The position numbers were made by a program, and so were the translations under genes. This document shows, in pieces, positions 13,969-21,442 of a stretch of 30,340 nt of DNA. This stretch comes from Candidatus Altarchaeales archaeon (GTDB lineage: Archaea; Altiarchaeota; Altiarchaeia; IMC4; SCGC-AAA252-I15), in contig WJJK01000141.1 in NCBI GenBank assembly GCA_014729705.1, positions 1-30,340 of the forward strand, read 5' to 3'. The notes below the pieces were generated by a model. It saw nothing but the letters and a program-made list of their open reading frames with translations. It did not search any database and had not been told where the DNA came from. Position 1 is the first letter of the stretch. Each line of letters starts with the position of its first letter.

Positions 13969-15291
13969 TTACTCCATGGACGCAGCAAGAGTAAGTCCAT
14001 TTGACACCGCATGCAGAGCATCCGGGGCGTGTCGAATCTCGGAAATCTCTACAGGCATATCAACCGCGTTAAGAGCTTGTTCGAACTTGGCAATAAATCC
14101 TTTGGGAAGAGAAGTTCCTCCTGCTACCACCAAGGGAATAGGGTCCTTGAACTTTGGTAGTTGTGGAGAGCTTCGCAAATCGTGAGCTATGTTCTCCAAA
14201 GTGTACACCAGAAGATTTCCGTAGTAAACAGCAATGGCTGCTTGAACTTGGTTGCCTGGATCTGGGTCCATTAGATCCAAATCAGGATCTTCCTTTTCTT
14301 GCTGGACTATGCTGGGGGTCATGTTGGTAGCAATGGCTGCCTGCTGATCCACCCAGTCCCCCGAGCGCGAGGTGCTGAAGGTGACTACAGGGTCTCCGGC
14401 GGAGAGCACTGCTACGTTCATCATCCCTGCCCCGCAGGAGATCGCGACGCCTGTCAGCCCCTCTTCAAGTAGCTCAGAGTAAGCCAAAGCTTCTGCCTCA
14501 TTCATTGGATGAGCATCGAAGCCTAGGCTGTTAATAAAAGATCTAATCATGTCTTGGTGAAACAGCTGGTCAAACTCGGCGTCAATAGGTTTGGCGGGAG
14601 AAGAAAAGATAAGCTGCTCTCCCTTGACTCGAGGCTCTCCCACTATTCTCTTGATTAGTTCCTGTAGAATAGGGAAGGCTTCTTTTTCGGCGGGGGAAAG
14701 AACACCTCTGTGCATTGGTCTGCGCGTTACAATGTGGCGCTCATTGGCCATTACAAAAGCGTCTTCACCCAGAACATAAAAACTTCCGTCTTTTTCTATG
14801 TAAGGGGCTTTTCTATCATCAAGCCCTTTTTTGATAAACTTCGCATTGATCGCCGTTTTGGGTTCTAACTGAATGAAACAATCTCTCATTTTACTAAAAT
14901 GGATTTTGCCATCATCCTCAAATCTACCGGCAACCAGAAAAGAGGTTCCGACGTCCAGACCTACGCCCTTCGGGACATCTTCCTCAGCCATGGTAAACTC
15001 CTTCTTGAACTGCTTGTTAAGCTGTTCTCGCTTTTTGATCTCTGAAGGTCGTAGAACCTTTTGTTCTACTTCCTCTTCTGGGGACTCCTCTGCTGCTGGC
15101 TTTAAAGGAGAAGTCCGGGGTTTTCTCTTGGTTCGTTCCTTGCCAACTTTGCGTCTTTCATCATTGTCTTGGCTGCGGAAACGAACGGGATCTTGTAAAA
15201 GAGAGGCATCTACCACCCTAATACCATTTTCATCAGTGGCAACCACGCCTTTGGCTTCTAACTCCTTTAGGCGCTTTTCTCGCTCATCCAT
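13969..15291 (-). CDS. MreB/actin-like ATPase with long N-terminal extension (440 aa)
   Basis: The actin-fold ATPase core occupies about residues 108-438. Phosphate-1 motif GLDVGTS is at 111-117. The phosphate-2 region GVAISCGAGMMNVAVLSAG and SRSGDWVDQQ follow MreB order, and the adenosine motif VVAGGTSLPKGF is near the end. Phosphate-2 is altered, with SCGAGMM in place of the usual DIGGGTT. Residues 1-100 are charged and probably disordered, with a basic KERTKRKPR patch. A second ATG at 14991 (Met101) has a strong AAGAAGGAG site 7 bases upstream, so a 340-residue core form may also be made. It overlaps the coiled-coil gene by one base (TAATG). Likely a filament for moving DNA or particles, or for placing a replication site. 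Confidence 0.8.
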   Translation of the reverse strand: MDEREKRLKELEAKGVVATDENGIRVVDASLLQDPVRFRSQDNDERRKVGKERTKRKPRTSPLKPAAEESPEEEVEQKVLRPSEIKKREQLNKQFKKEFTMAEEDVPKGVGLDVGTSFLVAGRFEDDGKIHFSKMRDCFIQLEPKTAINAKFIKKGLDDRKAPYIEKDGSFYVLGEDAFVMANERHIVTRRPMHRGVLSPAEKEAFPILQELIKRIVGEPRVKGEQLIFSSPAKPIDAEFDQLFHQDMIRSFINSLGFDAHPMNEAEALAYSELLEEGLTGVAISCGAGMMNVAVLSAGDPVVTFSTSRSGDWVDQQAAIATNMTPSIVQQEKEDPDLDLMDPDPGNQVQAAIAVYYGNLLVYTLENIAHDLRSSPQLPKFKDPIPLVVAGGTSLPKGFIAKFEQALNAVDMPVEISEIRHAPDALHAVSNGLTLAASME

Positions 15292-15815
15292 TACTTATTG
15301 CCTTTTAGTTTACGCAGTCTCCTTAGCTTGTCTGCAGCTTCCTCGTCGCTGCCTTTCTTTTCTGCCAAAGAATCTCCGTGGCTAATCTTAAGTCCGGAGT
15401 CTCCGTGTTTGATGCTGGTGAGATCCGAATGCCGCATCCGCGGGCGAGAGGGAGACTCTACAGCGCTGTGCGGATTTCCCCTTCCTACAGGCAGCTGGGA
15501 GATGGCCTCAGAGACGGCGGATCTAACCGCATCCGCTAAGGCATTAGCGTCCACATCAGGTGTCTCTTTCTTACTCTCCATTATCTGCTTTAGCTCTAAA
15601 GCAAGCTTGATGGATTCCAACTGGCGTTCATCTGCCTCATGAAGACGGTCTTCTTGAACTAATCTTATCAGTTCTTTTCTATCCCTGACCCTATCTTCCT
15701 TTTCTTGTTTGAGCTTTGTGTGTCTTTCCACATCTGCAACACCAGGCACTTTTCTATCTCCCTTCCAAAATGTCAACCAGTTTATTATCGACTTCATTTT
15801 GGTTTGAAGGCTCAT
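15291..15815 (-). CDS. Coiled-coil protein upstream of the actin homologue (174 aa)
   Basis: A 174-residue protein. The N-terminal 20 residues (MKSIINWLTFWKGDRK) could bind a membrane surface. Residues 30-80 are a long charged helix (KLKQEKEDRVRDRKELI), followed by an Ala/Ser segment and a disordered region with Ser, His and Gly. The C-terminus is a basic LRRLRKLKGNK, and a close match (HLRKLKGK) ends the unrelated protein at 28274. It overlaps the membrane protein gene by 62 bases and the actin gene by one. An adaptor between membrane anchor and filament is a reasonable guess. No family recognised. Confidence 0.6.
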   Translation of the reverse strand: MSLQTKMKSIINWLTFWKGDRKVPGVADVERHTKLKQEKEDRVRDRKELIRLVQEDRLHEADERQLESIKLALELKQIMESKKETPDVDANALADAVRSAVSEAISQLPVGRGNPHSAVESPSRPRMRHSDLTSIKHGDSGLKISHGDSLAEKKGSDEEAADKLRRLRKLKGNK

Positions 15816-16230
15816 TTTCTTTACCGCCCTTCAGGTCTGATTCCAGTTCCTGAATCTTCTGTACCAGAGCCTCTTTTTCTTCTGCGTGCTTCTTTTGTAT
15901 TTCCTCTTTATCCTTGGCTAACTCAGCTCTTCGTTTTCTGTTCCCGCTAAATAGATCATAGGACTTTGTAGCAGAGAGCCAAGTTGCTGCGGAAATAATG
16001 AAGAGATCCATACCCCCACGAACAATGTCCAAAAAGCTCCCACCTATAACGGCTTGTATTTCCGCATCGGGGGTGTTATAAAGCCACCAGGCAGGACATA
16101 CAATCAAAGAAACAACAAAAGACACAACCTCAGACTTGTACCTGAAGGAAAGATTTTTCTTCAGGGCCTGGGTTGTGGCAATGATGACAGGAACAGCAGC
16201 GGCATTACCCAGTATCTCCAGTTCGTCCAC
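15754..16230 (-). CDS. Membrane protein with cytoplasmic coiled coil (158 aa)
   Basis: Three hydrophobic segments are visible at about residues 6-23, 33-51 and 68-89, followed by a coiled coil at 98-135 (AELAKDKEEIQKKHAEEKEALV). The start is GTG at 16230, behind AGGGGGTAACCA. The shape (short, several membrane spans, charged tail) fits a holin. But the long coiled coil and its position directly upstream of a second coiled-coil gene and an actin homologue equally fit a membrane anchor for a filament. A lytic transglycosylase gene lies about 5 kb away, so a holin role stays open. Confidence 0.65.
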   Translation of the reverse strand: MDELEILGNAAAVPVIIATTQALKKNLSFRYKSEVVSFVVSLIVCPAWWLYNTPDAEIQAVIGGSFLDIVRGGMDLFIISAATWLSATKSYDLFSGNRKRRAELAKDKEEIQKKHAEEKEALVQKIQELESDLKGGKENEPSNQNEVDNKLVDILEGR

Positions 16231-16233
16231 TGG

Positions 16234-17499
16234 TTACCCCCTATGATAAATACCCTCAAAAGTTTTGTTTCTAATTTCTATCGCGTTGTGTATATCCTGC
16301 AATACTTGATCTTTGTTTTTTAGGTAATTTATAAGTTCCTCAAAATTGAAGAATATAGCCGTAGTCTCTCCTATCAACCATGAAGGGATTTTGGCTCTGG
16401 GAAGTTCTGATACCAGATATACAGGCTTACCCTCGCGAAAACTTTCCCAAACCTCCGCTAGGGTACCTGCCCCTTTTTGTACGGACTCGTCATAATATAC
16501 TACCATCCCATCAGAAAGTTGGATAGCAAACATATCTTTACGGAAAAAAATATTCCGTACTAGAGATCTTACCTGGTCAAATTTTCCTTCAATTTTTATA
16601 TCAGTAATAGAATGTTGTATCGGAGCACCTTCTTCATCAGGAGGCTCTATTTTTACAGGATCTATGGTCTCCATATTTATAGGCGCTAATTGATCTGTCA
16701 GCCATTGTCTCCAATTAGATCCTAAATCTTTTTTGAATTCCATACCTCCCGAGAGGTACAGGGAAATTCCACAAGCGGGTCTCAATTTGTAACGCATTTC
16801 TACAGGGACGTGCAGCCTAATTAGACCTACCAGCTTCTGTGTTGCTTCTTTATTCATTACTATCTGTGGGTATTTGCCATTAAAGCCAACTTGGGCTTCT
16901 ATGTTCCATTTATCTTTCAAATATTCACAGATCAGAATATTTTCTTCCTTGGTGAAATCGCAAGTTGCTATCCTAGATTGGTTTCCAGAAGGCAGAACTT
17001 GTCCATCATCCATAAACCACACCGCCAAAGAAAGAGCGGAAAGTTTATCTAGAATTTCTCTAGTAATCGTCTTTTTACCCTTGGAATAATACTCTTTACG
17101 TAGTTTTATTCCGAAATCATGGGCACACGACCTGATTCTTTTACAAGTTCTAACATTTCTAATTTCCCCAAAATAGGGCTGAAGATTGTTGAAAAGCCAT
17201 AACAAATACCCAAATTGTTTTGAACCATGTTGAATGTCAAATTCACCTTCCGGGCTCAAATATGCATCTCCTAATAGAGAGCCTCTCAAAATCTCTTCCT
17301 GCCGTTTACTAATCTTTATTAGTTTAGAATTTCTCTCTTTTTTCGACAAAGAATCTATTTTGAATTTTCTTCTTGCAAGATAAACTGCTTGTTGAGTACA
17401 CCCTAACTTTTCGGCTATTTCTTTGTCCGTTAGTCCTCTATCTAAATAGAAAAACTTCAGTTTATCTTCAGGTATTTTCCTTTGACGTGTTAAAACCAC
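16234..17499 (-). CDS. LAGLIDADG homing endonuclease fused to a nucleoside deoxyribosyltransferase-like domain (421 aa)
   Basis: Residues 22-46 form a helix-turn-helix (LTDKEIAEKLGCTQQAVYLA). Residues 69-240 are a LAGLIDADG endonuclease with both motif helices: LRGSLLGDAYLS (71-82) and LSLAVWFMDDG (156-166), whose acidic residues would bind metal. From about residue 245 the text changes to a nucleoside 2-deoxyribosyltransferase-like domain: SLYLSGGMEFKKDLGSNWRQW (family start YLAGP-like) and YYDESVQKGAGTLAEVWESF, with GT-x-x-E placing a candidate nucleophile at Glu349. No stop, splice-like intein ends or good internal start separates them. It overlaps the nucleotidase gene by 32 bases. The endonuclease probably invaded the 5' end of the metabolic gene. 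Confidence 0.75.
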   Translation of the reverse strand: MVLTRQRKIPEDKLKFFYLDRGLTDKEIAEKLGCTQQAVYLARRKFKIDSLSKKERNSKLIKISKRQEEILRGSLLGDAYLSPEGEFDIQHGSKQFGYLLWLFNNLQPYFGEIRNVRTCKRIRSCAHDFGIKLRKEYYSKGKKTITREILDKLSALSLAVWFMDDGQVLPSGNQSRIATCDFTKEENILICEYLKDKWNIEAQVGFNGKYPQIVMNKEATQKLVGLIRLHVPVEMRYKLRPACGISLYLSGGMEFKKDLGSNWRQWLTDQLAPINMETIDPVKIEPPDEEGAPIQHSITDIKIEGKFDQVRSLVRNIFFRKDMFAIQLSDGMVVYYDESVQKGAGTLAEVWESFREGKPVYLVSELPRAKIPSWLIGETTAIFFNFEELINYLKNKDQVLQDIHNAIEIRNKTFEGIYHRG

Positions 17500-18106
17500 T
17501 GTAAAACTCCTCGGTCGCTTTTAATGCTTCTCTCCAGTTGCTTACTCTTATGTAGCGACCTTTATCACCCTCAAGACCGTGAGGATCTTCTGGCAAATGC
17601 TGGTTCCATGGCTGATCCATGACTACCACATTTATTCCTTCTTCTAAAAGAGGAAGGATTTGACGTACTTCGTCTTCCATCATAACGGAAACACCGGCGG
17701 CTTTACAGAACTCTGCTTTCTTACTGGTATGAAATACGTCATCAAAATGACTGGTGTTTCTTTGTACCCAATCCAGACTATCTTCCTTAATCACAGGGTG
17801 GGGGTCCCGCGCCGTGATGAAATAAATTTTAAAGGGATCAGACCTAAAAAGCTTCTTTAGTTCTTCTGTTAGGAGGTAGTTGTCCTCTTCAATAGGAGGC
17901 AGATTCCGAAAGGCCCTTTGTTCTACATACAACTTACGCCGCATGTCCTTTGGTCTCTGTTCGGGAGTGATGCCAAATACTTCTTCTAAACAATAAGCCT
18001 TTCTACTTAAATCAGGCTCTAATCCGTAAGCCTCCTTAATAAGAGGGGTTATTCCCTTTAAATAGTCAGCCACTGTGTTATCAAGATCGATGCCTACTCT
18101 AAACAC
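17468..18106 (-). CDS. HAD-family 5'(3')-deoxyribonucleotidase-like phosphatase (212 aa)
   Basis: A HAD-superfamily hydrolase likely to dephosphorylate (deoxy)nucleoside monophosphates. Motif I is GIDLDNT (Asp7 nucleophile, Asp9), motif II is YFITARD (Thr98), a Lys at 129-130 fits motif III and MEDEV (Asp145) fits motif IV. Size and motif spacing suit the small cap subfamily with 5'-nucleotidases. It overlaps the cupin-like gene by 8 bases and the endonuclease fusion by 32. It fits with the other deoxynucleotide enzymes in the window. Substrate is not fixed by sequence. Confidence 0.75.
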   Translation of the reverse strand: MFRVGIDLDNTVADYLKGITPLIKEAYGLEPDLSRKAYCLEEVFGITPEQRPKDMRRKLYVEQRAFRNLPPIEEDNYLLTEELKKLFRSDPFKIYFITARDPHPVIKEDSLDWVQRNTSHFDDVFHTSKKAEFCKAAGVSVMMEDEVRQILPLLEEGINVVVMDQPWNQHLPEDPHGLEGDKGRYIRVSNWREALKATEEFYSGFNTSKENT

Positions 18107-18539
18107 TGCGCTCCTCTTCTGCTCCGCTGGATGTACTTACTCCAAGCTTTTTGTTGTAGGTGTCGTTGTCAACCCAGCCGTCTCCTGTAAGAAAGCCCCA
18201 CTCTCTTCGCTTTCTGAAGTGAATAAACAAAGTCCAAGCCGGACCTTTTTCTAACTCCACCCAATGAAACTCTTCTGCTGTTCTAAACTTTGGACTAAAA
18301 ACCCTTCTCCAAATGCTGGTACCATCCGGTAGATGTTCTCGATAACCTGTAGTAAGAGGCATCGAAATAAAGTTCCACGGGTGGTCATGAAACACACTAA
18401 AATCGCTGATCCAAAATTTGTGAATGTAAATACCGAACCAAGGACATCGGAAGATCACGTATCTTGAAAGGTATAACTCGTCCGGGCGACGATAAATGTC
18501 GCGCAGAGTAAACCAGTTTCGCTTATAATGCTTGCTCAT
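18099..18539 (-). CDS. Cupin-like metal-binding protein (146 aa)
   Basis: A 146-residue protein with an aromatic-rich beta barrel pattern: LYLSRYVIFRCPWFGIYIHK, then FHDHPWNFISMPL with His51 and His53 as likely metal ligands, and WTLFIHFRKRREWGF towards the end. It resembles small cupin-fold proteins found in phages and bacteria that have no settled function. Gene overlaps are 8 bases with the nucleotidase and 17 with the gene above. A hydroxylase or sugar-binding role is possible. No firm family name. Confidence 0.55.
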   Translation of the reverse strand: MSKHYKRNWFTLRDIYRRPDELYLSRYVIFRCPWFGIYIHKFWISDFSVFHDHPWNFISMPLTTGYREHLPDGTSIWRRVFSPKFRTAEEFHWVELEKGPAWTLFIHFRKRREWGFLTGDGWVDNDTYNKKLGVSTSSGAEEERSV

Positions 18540-18765
18540 CTTCTTGTTCCTCGATAGGTTTCTGAATAACAGAACCCAGCCAACGATAAATAGCCTCTTC
18601 TACACGAGGTTGAACATCAGAGATAAGAGTGTACCTCGCTCTCTCCCTATCAAAGTGCATGAGAACTACTTGATTGTCCCACACAAAAGAAAACTTGTTT
18701 TCATCCCTCCATTCGAGAGTGTTCTTAGCCACGTGGTTCACGAGGGGATGAGTAACTTCAACCAT
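18523..18765 (-). CDS. Small hypothetical protein (80 aa)
   Basis: An 80-residue protein with a mixed beta core (NKFSFVWDNQVVLMHFDRER) and an acidic C-terminal tail (PIEEQEDEQAL). It overlaps both neighbours (8 and 17 bases), which supports it as a coupled real gene in the replication operon. No domain recognised. Confidence 0.55.
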   Translation of the reverse strand: MVEVTHPLVNHVAKNTLEWRDENKFSFVWDNQVVLMHFDRERARYTLISDVQPRVEEAIYRWLGSVIQKPIEEQEDEQAL

Positions 18766-19066
18766 TAAGCCAACCCAAGGCGACGTCCCGCTTCTGTTCT
18801 AAGGTAGTTCCTTCGCGTAGGACTTCTCCCGCGTTTCTGGGGAGTTGATTGTACTTCTTTAGGTACTTAAGGACTGCGTAATCTACCAGAGCATTGACCT
18901 CTACAGGGTCTACTTGACTTTCATCGCCTGGCTTACCAACCTTACTTGCTCGCACCTCCTTGAACTTGTTTTGCGCTGTGGCAAACATGAGGCCAAAGGA
19001 AGGAAGATCCTTCAGCTTAGATCCCTTAGTCTGCAGAAAGTAACGCGCTTTTGTAATGTCATTCAT
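18758..19066 (-). CDS. Hypothetical helical protein in the clamp loader operon (102 aa)
   Basis: A 102-residue basic, helical protein (MNDITKARYFLQTKGSKLKD at the start, VNALVDYAVLKYLKKYNQLP in the middle). ATG 19066 follows GAGGTAAATGAATA, just after the delta-like subunit stop. Its place next to the clamp loader subunits suggests a replication role, but no family is recognised. Confidence 0.55.
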   Translation of the reverse strand: MNDITKARYFLQTKGSKLKDLPSFGLMFATAQNKFKEVRASKVGKPGDESQVDPVEVNALVDYAVLKYLKKYNQLPRNAGEVLREGTTLEQKRDVALGWLNG

Positions 19067-19078
19067 TATTCATTTACC

Positions 19079-19813
19079 TCAAATACAAAGTTTTATGAGC
19101 GTCATTTGGATTAGCATTTTTTCATCATACTGCCAAGTCCTAATAAGACGATCCAGCCTCTGCATTTCCTGCAGGGCATCAGTAATCTGTTCGTGTGACC
19201 ATCTCCTCAGGGCAGGCATGGTCTTTTTTACTCTGTAATAGTGCTGCTTAATCTCTCTGGCAATGACATCAGCAGGCTTTCCTTCATGTTCCTTTATCTT
19301 CCGCAGAAGAATGAAATGACCACAGAGCAGAGAGAATAAAGCCAAAGGATTATAATCGTTGGCAAAAAGCATGTTGACCTGACGAAGGACTTTGGGAGTA
19401 TCTCGTAGATTTATTGAGTCCAGAAGATCAAAGGGTTTGACCTCAGGCTTCCTCAGTTCGCTTGTGTGGAAAGATTTATTGATAATCTTACCCAGACGCG
19501 TGGTCTTATTTAAAGAGCTGCCAGAGAGGATTACAGCGTTTGTCGGTACTGGGCTTTCTAACAGGGCTTCTACAAGAGACTCTACCTGAGCCGGTTTGGC
19601 ATCTGCGTTGCGAATGAAGATTACTTTTTTATCAGCGAACAAATCATTGGCATTGTATTCAGTAGTGAGGTACCCAGGACGAATGTCGTCGATGGTAGCG
19701 TCATACCTAAGCCAAGTGGCATCCGAGTACTTCTTCTCCATGTCGGGAAGATACTTCTTCTCGATCATGTCGTGGTCGTCGCCGTATACGAAGTAGAATC
19801 CTTTTACAGGCAT
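19079..19813 (-). CDS. DNA polymerase III delta-like clamp loader subunit (244 aa)
   Basis: Resembles the delta subunit (HolA) of the bacterial clamp loader, which opens the sliding clamp. The N-terminus FYFVYGDDHDMIEKKYL matches the family start. The strand pair LFADKKVIFIRNAD (residues 58-71) and NAVILSGSSLNKTTRLGK (92-109) match the degenerate AAA+ core. The C-terminal helical collar ends WSHEQITDALQEMQRLDRLI, as in delta. There is no Walker A, as expected. At 244 residues it is shorter than bacterial HolA (about 340). It is encoded just after the GGQ protein and the gamma/tau-like subunit, so the phage has at least two loader subunits. Confidence 0.75.
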   Translation of the reverse strand: MPVKGFYFVYGDDHDMIEKKYLPDMEKKYSDATWLRYDATIDDIRPGYLTTEYNANDLFADKKVIFIRNADAKPAQVESLVEALLESPVPTNAVILSGSSLNKTTRLGKIINKSFHTSELRKPEVKPFDLLDSINLRDTPKVLRQVNMLFANDYNPLALFSLLCGHFILLRKIKEHEGKPADVIAREIKQHYYRVKKTMPALRRWSHEQITDALQEMQRLDRLIRTWQYDEKMLIQMTLIKLCI

Positions 19814-20134
19814 CTAAACCTCTTCCTTGGTTAGCAATCTCGTACGGCCATCCATCTCAATCTCTACACGCCCCAGGCCAGCATCTATCTTGAGGTTGAT
19901 CCAGGACTGGAACTCTTTACTTTCGGCCATCCTTTTGAAAGCAGTTCTCTTGTTCTGTTTCTGTTCTTTATGTTCCTCACACGTACCAACTGCGCCAGAC
20001 GGGGGATGGATGCATCGTACAGCTGAGTCTGTCTTGTTCCTATGTTGTCCACCTTTTCCTGATCCTCTGTAGGTTTGAAATTCGCAATCTTTGGCGGTTA
20101 TAGAAAACCATCGTCGCTTTTTCTTTACAGACAT
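19814..20134 (-). CDS. GGQ release-factor-like peptidyl-tRNA hydrolase (106 aa)
   Basis: A single domain of the class I release factor catalytic type. The text YRGSGKGGQHRNKTDSAV holds the GGQ loop (residues 28-30), which reaches the ribosomal peptidyl transferase centre and triggers hydrolysis of peptidyl-tRNA. It lacks the codon-reading domain, like ArfB/YaeJ and RF-H-type rescue factors. The tail is moderately basic but lacks the long Lys/Arg-rich helix of ArfB. It overlaps the gamma/tau gene by 10 bases and abuts the delta gene. It may rescue stalled ribosomes during infection. Family firm, role inferred. Confidence 0.85.
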   Translation of the reverse strand: MSVKKKRRWFSITAKDCEFQTYRGSGKGGQHRNKTDSAVRCIHPPSGAVGTCEEHKEQKQNKRTAFKRMAESKEFQSWINLKIDAGLGRVEIEMDGRTRLLTKEEV

Positions 20135-21093
20135 AGTGAAATGATTCCCATCTCTAAGACTGATTTACTATTTGGAGTGGCAGCAAAATTTCTCTCCACG
20201 TCTAAACAAATATTAAACAGATTTTGCAGATGTGTCAAGTCGAATACCAAATTCTGTCCCTCAGGGAAGTGCTGTCTGGCAGGCGTGCGCGATCCGAAGT
20301 TTTCCAGGCTGCACCAATAGAACCATTTCTCTAGTGTTTGGATGATTACTCGTGCATCTTCTTTCTTTCTTAGCTCAGAAACCAAAGCCAGAGATGTAGC
20401 AACATCTCCCTGGTATAGAGCGCTGACAAGTTCGAAGTAGGTTGAAGCATTACTTTCTACCTCCTCTCCGGAGAGGTGTTTTTGTAGAATGGTCAGACCG
20501 TCACGGACACTACCTTCTGCACGAATAGCTATGTCGTGAAGAACCTCATCTGCGAGATCCAGACCTTCTTCCTTTGACACCTTTCTGTAGTGTTCTACCA
20601 ATGTGTCTACGTCTACATCCTTGAACTCGTAGAGCTGACATCTGGAACGTACCGTAGGCAAGAGCTTGTGGGGCTCTGTAGTAGAAAGAATGAAAGTTAC
20701 CCCGGGAGGGGGCTCTTCTAAAGTTTTCAGCAAAGCATTAAAAGCATTCTTCGACAGCATGTGTGCTTCGTCGAGAATAATGACCTTGTGTCCCTTGGTG
20801 GAGTATCGAATGTTGTCGATAAGCTCCCGCACATTGTCTACCCCGGTATTAGAGGCAGCGTCTACTTCCATAACTACCATACCTAACTCGGCATCCGATA
20901 GTTCTGGATTTAGATGCCGGGCTACTATTCGGGCGGTAGTGGTTTTGCCACAACCCCGAGTACCGGCAAAGATGAGTGCGTGTCCCAAGGAACCTTTCTT
21001 TAAAGCTCCTGAAATCTGGCGAACAGTTTCTGTTTGTCCAACGACGCTCTCAAAATCGTGAGGGCGGTACTTGAGCGCTAAAATTTCGCTCAT
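20125..21093 (-). CDS. DNA polymerase III gamma/tau-like clamp loader ATPase (322 aa)
   Basis: An AAA+ clamp loader subunit that loads the sliding clamp with ATP. Start LKYRPHDFESVVGQ is the DnaX/RFC signature. Walker A GTRGCGKT is at 44-51, Walker B VIILDEAH at 104-111, sensor 1 STTE at 137-140 and the arginine-finger SRC at 150-152. The four-Cys zinc module that bacterial DnaX carries between Walker A and B is missing. The 322-residue length lacks the tau extension that binds helicase and polymerase. The C-terminal collar is degenerate. It is the first of the gamma/tau, GGQ, delta gene trio with overlapping ends. Confidence 0.92.
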   Translation of the reverse strand: MSEILALKYRPHDFESVVGQTETVRQISGALKKGSLGHALIFAGTRGCGKTTTARIVARHLNPELSDAELGMVVMEVDAASNTGVDNVRELIDNIRYSTKGHKVIILDEAHMLSKNAFNALLKTLEEPPPGVTFILSTTEPHKLLPTVRSRCQLYEFKDVDVDTLVEHYRKVSKEEGLDLADEVLHDIAIRAEGSVRDGLTILQKHLSGEEVESNASTYFELVSALYQGDVATSLALVSELRKKEDARVIIQTLEKWFYWCSLENFGSRTPARQHFPEGQNLVFDLTHLQNLFNICLDVERNFAATPNSKSVLEMGIISLCL

Positions 21094-21107
21094 GGAAATA
21101 CTCCTTT

Positions 21108-21335
21108 TTATTCTCCGAGAATGGCCCTTACCTTAGGATTGTTGGTATAATCATAAGGGTCAACCTTCCAACTACCCTTCATCCTGTGGTATCCCCAGTG
21201 GGCGCCGCAACCTGTACATACGAACCATCGAGTATCGGGGTTCTTAATCTTGTACATGTAGTCATCGGGCGCGTCCTGAAGGGCTACCTCACAACATTTG
21301 GAGATAAGCTCCTCGTAAGACCTTTCCTTTGCCAT
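21108..21335 (-). CDS. Small possible zinc-binding protein (75 aa)
   Basis: A 75-residue protein with CC near residues 14-15 and CTGCGAHWGYH at 40-50, a likely Cys/His zinc site. ATG 21335 follows AGGAGGACATT, a strong site, after a structured 90-base intergenic segment. It precedes the clamp loader genes and is probably in the same transcript. Function unknown. Confidence 0.6.
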   Translation of the reverse strand: MAKERSYEELISKCCEVALQDAPDDYMYKIKNPDTRWFVCTGCGAHWGYHRMKGSWKVDPYDYTNNPKVRAILGE

Positions 21336-21352
21336 AATGTCCTCCTCAAGAC

Positions 21353-21442
21353 ATACTTATAGACTGGTCTAAGTTAAGCGTTTTTCGGTGTTTGCAAACC
21401 GGTAGAGAAATAGACTGCTTTAGGTCTATGGACTTTAAGTAT
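21353..21442 (-). promoter_or_regulatory. Structured intergenic RNA candidate with repeated palindrome
   Basis: ATACTTA at one end and TAAGTAT at the other can close a 90-base element. Inside, the minus strand carries TAGACC-TAAAGC-AGTCTAT and, further on, TAGACC-AGTCTAT: a repeated palindromic unit differing by a six-base insert. A TTTGCAAA palindrome lies between. It sits just before the strong ribosome binding site of 21335. It could be a leader RNA or a paired operator. It does not fold as a tRNA. Confidence 0.4.

Noticed and set aside
16234..17499. An intein
   Set aside because: The endonuclease starts at the protein's own Met, with no N-terminal extein or catalytic Cys/Ser, and no His-Asn ending at the domain switch.
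21353..21442. A tRNA gene
   Set aside because: End pairing is 7 bases, but there is no T-arm, D-arm or anticodon stem in either strand, and no CCA.
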